From the NCBI GenBank assembly GCA_023525915.1, contig CP026657.1, positions 2,628,001-2,692,000 on the forward strand: a DNA stretch of 64,000 bases, in the 5' to 3' direction. The translations under genes and the position numbers were made by a program. Positions 60,492-64,000 of the stretch are shown here, piece after piece (positions within the stretch are counted from its first letter, which is position 1; every line of letters starts with the position of its first letter). The DNA comes from Acetispira formosa (nom. nud.) (GTDB taxonomy: Bacteria > Desulfobacterota > Desulfarculia > Adiutricales > Adiutricaceae). The notes under the pieces are model-generated. The model searched no databases. It was not told where the DNA came from and saw only the letters and a program-made list of their open reading frames with translations.

Positions 60492-60728
60492 TTATTTGCC
60501 AAGCACCCACTGGTCAAACGCCGCGTCGATAACCTGGCGGGTAGCCAAAGCCGGGCGGTGTTCGCGGTGGTCGGGCACATCATAAATAGCCGCCCAGCCC
60601 TGTTCGATGGTCTGAAGGTTTTCTGCTTCACGCAAAGCCTCATCCAATTCCCGGGCTTTCAGCGGAAAGGGGTTGCCGTCACCGGCCTTTTGAAGCACCA
60701 GCCAGTATTTGGTAATATTTTCAATCAT
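60492..60728 (-). CDS. Small conserved protein of unknown function (78 aa)
   Basis: Starts MIENITKYWLVLQKAGDGNP with AAGGAGG upstream (an in-frame upstream start at 60755 is rejected). Mixed alpha/beta composition with KARELDEALREAENLQTIEQ helix and a C-terminal VIDAAFDQWVL. No cysteines or motifs. It is convergent with the ChlI/D-like gene, whose stop is 15 nt away. I recognise no family. Confidence 0.6.
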   Translation of the reverse strand: MIENITKYWLVLQKAGDGNPFPLKARELDEALREAENLQTIEQGWAAIYDVPDHREHRPALATRQVIDAAFDQWVLGK

Positions 60729-60831
60729 GGCGTCCTCCTTGTATCTTTGGTTCATTCAGGTGATGATGGCCGTCATCTAAAGGGTAGCACAGGGACGCCC
60801 TACGGTCAAAGGCGCTGTCAGGGTAATATAT

Positions 60832-61725
60832 ATGCTAAAACTCAGCCGGGAGCGTACCGGCTTTATTGTTACGGTAATTTCAGCTTTCGCCTTCGCCTCC
60901 AAAACCATTTTGGCCAAAATGTCTTATCAGTATGGTGTGGACGCGGTGACGGTGCTGGCTTTGCGGATGATTTTCGCCGGGGCGATTTTCGCGTGCGTGA
61001 TGGCTTTTAACCTTCTGCGCGGCCGCTGGAAGCTGGCCTATACTCCTGGCCAGTGGTTTTCCATCATCCTTTTGGGTGTGGTGGGCTATTATTTTTCAGC
61101 TATCCTGGATTTTTCCGGGCTGATGTATATCGATGCCAGTCTGGGCCGGATGATTCTTTTTCTCTATCCCACCTTTGTAGTGATCATTAATGCCGTTCTG
61201 AAACGGCAGGGCATACACGGCTCGACCTGGCTGGCGCTGGGGCTGTGTTATGCCGGGATAGGGTTGATGATGCTGCCGGGGATTATGGGGCACCAATCCG
61301 CCAACATCTGGCTGGGCAGCGGCTTGATTTGCGCTTCGGCGCTGGTTTACGCCTGTTACCTGATCGGGGTGGATCGCCTTTTGAAGGTGATCGAGCCGGC
61401 CCAATTCACCTCAATGGCCATGTGCGTTTCATGTTTGAGTGTTCTGGTGCATTTTCTGGCCACTCGCCCCATTGAAGCCTTGCTGGCTGCCCCTGAACCG
61501 GTTATTTTCAACTGTTTTCTGATGGGAACTTTTTCCACTGTGCTGCCCATTTATGCTCTGACATTTGGCATTTCACGAATCGGCTCGGCCAAGGCGGCCA
61601 TGATTAGCATGATCGGCCCGGTTCTGACCCTGATTATGGGGGTATTGCTGCTCAACGAGAGTTTGACGGCCGTGCAGTCGGCCGGTATGGCCCTGGTAAT
61701 GATTGGGGTTTGGCGGGTGAAATAG
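60832..61725 (+). CDS. DMT-superfamily (EamA) transporter
   Basis: A 297-residue inner-membrane protein with ten hydrophobic segments in two EamA repeats (FIVTVISAFAFASKTILAKM, MIFAGAIFACVMAFNLL, then LLGVVGYYFSAILDFSGLMY and IDASLGRMILFLYPTFVVII; second repeat GLICASALVYACYLIGVDRL to GPVLTLIMGVLLLNESLTAV). The end GPVLTLIMGVLLLNESLT is the usual EamA signature. It is likely a metabolite exporter; the substrate is not predictable. A giant inverted repeat follows. Confidence 0.88.
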   Translation: MLKLSRERTGFIVTVISAFAFASKTILAKMSYQYGVDAVTVLALRMIFAGAIFACVMAFNLLRGRWKLAYTPGQWFSIILLGVVGYYFSAILDFSGLMYIDASLGRMILFLYPTFVVIINAVLKRQGIHGSTWLALGLCYAGIGLMMLPGIMGHQSANIWLGSGLICASALVYACYLIGVDRLLKVIEPAQFTSMAMCVSCLSVLVHFLATRPIEALLAAPEPVIFNCFLMGTFSTVLPIYALTFGISRIGSAKAAMISMIGPVLTLIMGVLLLNESLTAVQSAGMALVMIGVWRVK

Positions 61726-61752
61726 AGGAATGTAAGGACATACGGCCCGGAG

Positions 61753-62552
61753 GGCCGCGCGATTAAAGGACTTGGCCTGAAAGGCCAACCAAAGGGTTCC
61801 ACCCTCTGGACTCCGGCTGGGGGAGGGCCCACGCGGGCCCTACCCCAGACCCCACCCGCGCCAGGGGGGCGGAGCCCCCTGGACCCCCAAGAGGTCAGGG
61901 TCAGCTTTAAAACTCACCTTCCCGCCTCGCCGCAACTCGCTTCGAGTACGAAGCTCAGACAAGCGGCGACGCTTCATACTGCCTCGGCTTCAGGTGCTAT
62001 AGGCAGTTTTACGTTGTGCTGTAACATTCCGCGATAGGCAGCTTCATGGGCTGAGTGGTAGTTCACGTATGTTCGGCTTAAATCAGCTTCCCCTTAAAGG
62101 CCCTTTCCAGTGCTGGTAGTGCGTCTCTCCGCCACCTATCGCTTTTCAATGAGTTGCTCATTAGAAAAAAGACGACAAAGTCTCGTCGTTACAGCGCTGG
62201 AAAAGCTATTGGAGGGGAAAAAGTAATCAGCCGAACATACGTAAAGCAGCAATCATTCAATGAAGCTGCCTATAGCAAAATGTAACAGCCCAATGTGAAG
62301 CGGCTGGCAGCGGTTAAAGCGGAAGGTGTATGAGGCGTCGCCGCTTGTCTGAGCTGAGCTTGCGAAGCGAGTTGCGGCGATGCGGGAAGAAGAAAGTTGA
62401 AACTGACCCAGACCTCTTGGGGTTCCAAGGGGCTTGCCCCTTGGCGCGGGTGGGGTCTGGGGCAGGGCCCGCGTGGGCCCTCCCCCAGCCGGAGTCCAGA
62501 GGGCGGAGCCCTTTGGTTGGCCTTTCAGGCCAAGTCCTTTAATTACGCGGCC
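61753..62552. repeat. Large imperfect inverted repeat, two divergent ~400-bp arms
   Basis: The outer parts match strongly: GATTAAAGGACTTGGCCTGA (61761) against TCAGGCCAAGTCCTTTAATT at the right end. They continue through the hairpin GGGGGAGGGCCCACGCGGGC, through GCCGCAACTCGCTTCG, and on to TTTCCAG-GCTG near the centre (about 62115 and 62200). A 40-50-bp centre (with AATGAGTTGCTCATT) is unpaired. Each arm has many short hairpins of its own. No ORF is credible. It fills the 840 bp between the EamA gene and the larE stop. Confidence 0.9.
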
Positions 62553-62566
62553 ATCGGCCGCATTCC

Positions 62567-63412
62567 TTACTTGTTCTGTTCGTATTTTTTCAACAGTTCC
62601 TGTTCAACCGTCTCATTAAGACTGCCACGACGATATCCGGCCAGGTCTAAGGCGGAAAATGGAAACCCCAAGGCCTGTATCTTCTTATTCACGTCGGCCA
62701 TCAATTCCGGCTTCAGAAACCTCGCCAGCTCATCCGGCCCGATCTCAATGCGGGCCACATCTCCGTGATGCCGCACCCGCACTTCAGCGAAACCAAGTCC
62801 CCGGAGGACATTCTCGGCCTGCTCCACCTGCTTTAACTCCTCAACAGTAATTCTCCGCCCATAGGGAAACCGGGAGGCCAGGCAGGCATAGGCCGGTTTG
62901 TTCCAGGTGGGAAGCGAAAACTGGGCCGATAAGGCTCGAATATCGGTCTTGTCCATTCCGGCCTCCTTGAGGGGACTGACCACGCCCAATTCGGACACCG
63001 CTTTGGCCCCCGGCCGAAAATCACCCAGATCATCCATATTCGAGCCATCGGCCACAACAGTGAAGCCGCGCTCCGAAGCCGCATCCATCATTTTCTGAAA
63101 TAAGGCCTTTTTGCAAAAATAGCATCGATCCGGCGGATTGTCCGCCACACCGGGCGCAGCCAGCGCATCCACCGGCACCACCAGCCATTCCACATTAAGG
63201 CTCTCCACCAGCTCGGCGGCCTCTTCAAATTCCCACGACGGAAAGATGTCGGCCCTGGCGGTTATGGTTAAAAGATTGCCCGGCGGCAACACAAATGAAG
63301 CCGCTTTCAATAAAAGGGCGCTATCCACTCCGCCGGAAAAGGCAATGGCTAAACGCCCATAGTCCTGAAGACATTTGGTCAGTTTATCATATTTTTTTTG
63401 AAGTTCAGACAT
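62567..63412 (-). CDS. larE: LarE-type ATP-dependent sacrificial sulfur transferase
   Basis: PP-loop enzyme that donates sulfur in synthesis of the nickel-pincer cofactor, 281 residues from MSELQKKYDKLTK. The ATP motif AFSGGVDSALLLKAA is near residue 25, then NPPDRCYFCKKALF, ADGSNMDDLGDFRPG and PAYACLASRFPYGRR, whose cysteine matches the sacrificial or sulfur-carrying Cys of LarE. larB and larC are not in the window. The start lies 1 nt after the stop of the SDR gene, whose 3' end provides GAGGAGGG. It is likely co-transcribed with it. Confidence 0.9.
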   Translation of the reverse strand: MSELQKKYDKLTKCLQDYGRLAIAFSGGVDSALLLKAASFVLPPGNLLTITARADIFPSWEFEEAAELVESLNVEWLVVPVDALAAPGVADNPPDRCYFCKKALFQKMMDAASERGFTVVADGSNMDDLGDFRPGAKAVSELGVVSPLKEAGMDKTDIRALSAQFSLPTWNKPAYACLASRFPYGRRITVEELKQVEQAENVLRGLGFAEVRVRHHGDVARIEIGPDELARFLKPELMADVNKKIQALGFPFSALDLAGYRRGSLNETVEQELLKKYEQNK

Positions 63413-63413
63413 T

Positions 63414-64000
63414 TCACAGCCCTCCTCGTTCACGGCAGTGGTCAGACAGCCTTTGCAGCCCCTCAGCCAAAGTGATTGGCGGCACATAGCCCAATTCCCG
63501 CCTGGCCCGGTCTAGCCTGAACCAGTGCGGAAGCGCCAGTTCCTCAGCCACAAAGGAAGTGATCGGCGGTTCACCTGACAGCGCCAGACCTTTCCAGACG
63601 TTTTCCAGAACCACACCGGCCGCCTGGCCCAGCCAGGCCGGAATGTGGCCGCGTACAGCCAGCGTCCTTTGCGGACAGACGGCATGCAGAATTTTGCTGA
63701 TAAGTTCAGAGGCCGTCAAGGGCTCGCCTTGGGCGATAAAATAAGCCCGGCCGCCAATGGGCGCGGCCGACCGCATTTTCTCGACCGCCAGAATATGGGC
63801 CAGGGCGGCATTGTCAATATAAACACCATCCACCAGCGCCTCGGATTGCAACAGCCACAGCCGGTTTTTTCCGGCCCGCTCCACCAGACGCGGCAAAAAG
63901 TGAGGGTCGCCCGGTCCCCAGATTAAATGAGGCCGCAAGGCCGCTGTGTGAAAACCAGGCTGGTCGGCCGACAACACCAACCGCTCAGCCAGCATTTTGG
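63414..64000 (-). CDS. Extended SDR / NAD-dependent epimerase (3' part, cut by window edge)
   Basis: C-terminal 195 residues of an extended short-chain dehydrogenase (3-beta-HSD/epimerase type). It begins KMLAERLVLSADQPGFHTAA, where K-x-x-AE matches the region just after the catalytic Tyr-x3-Lys; ALRPHLIWGPGDPHFLPRLV and VYIDNAALAHILA follow, both usual in this family. The N-terminal Rossmann half lies beyond the window end. It is coupled to larE. The substrate is unknown; sterol-like, NDP-sugar or other epimerisation cannot be separated. Confidence 0.85.
   Translation of the reverse strand, partial: KMLAERLVLSADQPGFHTAALRPHLIWGPGDPHFLPRLVERAGKNRLWLLQSEALVDGVYIDNAALAHILAVEKMRSAAPIGGRAYFIAQGEPLTASELISKILHAVCPQRTLAVRGHIPAWLGQAAGVVLENVWKGLALSGEPPITSFVAEELALPHWFRLDRARRELGYVPPITLAEGLQRLSDHCRERGGL

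Noticed and set aside
61726-62566. Transposon carrying a gene inside the giant inverted repeat
   Set aside because: No credible ORF between or within the arms and no target duplication identified.

Overview
The window looks like a chromosomal segment of an anaerobic, GC-rich, diderm bacterium. It most resembles a Desulfobacterota/Deltaproteobacteria-type genome, possibly gut-associated. This placement is inferred from gene content: flgF-flgG-flgA, tRNA-Tyr/Gly/Thr-tuf-rpmG-tRNA-Trp-secE-nusG, a holB-ricT neighbourhood, proteobacterial leuCD, an outer-membrane porin, a menaquinone methylase and anaerobic purine catabolism. No rRNA or other species marker is present.

Layout. 1-620: 5' part of mreB. 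1413-7552: a GAF-GAF-GGDEF-like protein, a membrane-anchored protein and rsmB-fmt-def. 8307-11054: metNIQ. 11151-13561: mnmA, a nitroreductase and menG. 14031-33361: a minus-strand purine/urate catabolic cluster (ygeY, carbamate kinase, ygeW, ssnA, hyuA, ygfK, xdhABC, two purine permeases, guanine deaminase and a CDA-fold deaminase), preceded by a good sigma-54 promoter and tandem 17-bp repeats. 34335-37057: flgF, flgG, flgA. 37544-41386: four tRNAs, tuf, rpmG, secE and nusG. 41421-42932: a low-GC patch with two inserted mobile elements. 43144-46641: ricT, holB and a YhaM-like HD protein. 46667-46934: a candidate type I toxin transcription unit. 46973-50209: a porin, two low-GC unknown genes and a short leader-like transcription unit. 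50366-53841: leuCD and gdhA. 54412-61725: a secreted protein, a hydantoinase-A-like protein, a TPR-glycosyltransferase, a ChlI/ChlD-like ATPase and a DMT transporter. 62567-64000: larE and part of an SDR gene.

How the genes work together. The purine cluster can import guanine, hypoxanthine, xanthine and urate, deaminate guanine, oxidise purines, reductively open the ring (YgfK/SsnA/HyuA/YgeY) and recover carbamoyl phosphate for ATP (YgeW plus carbamate kinase). YgeX is absent locally. MetNIQ feeds methionine, and rsmB-fmt-def handles initiator tRNA formylation and deformylation.

The most striking non-coding feature is an abundance of structured repeats. Two families unrelated in sequence share one architecture: two long hairpins with different stems whose loops are reverse complements of each other. 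In one copy (37096-37318) the 29-bp and 32-bp stems and the 19-nt loop pairing are all perfect. The second copy of that family has been hit by a TA-flanked MITE (in the loop) and by an 851-bp HNH-nuclease element with 25-bp inverted ends and 8-bp target duplications (in the stem). A third repeat family ends in a GTGCG-CGCAC hairpin that lies 14-20 nt from the start codon of five operon genes.
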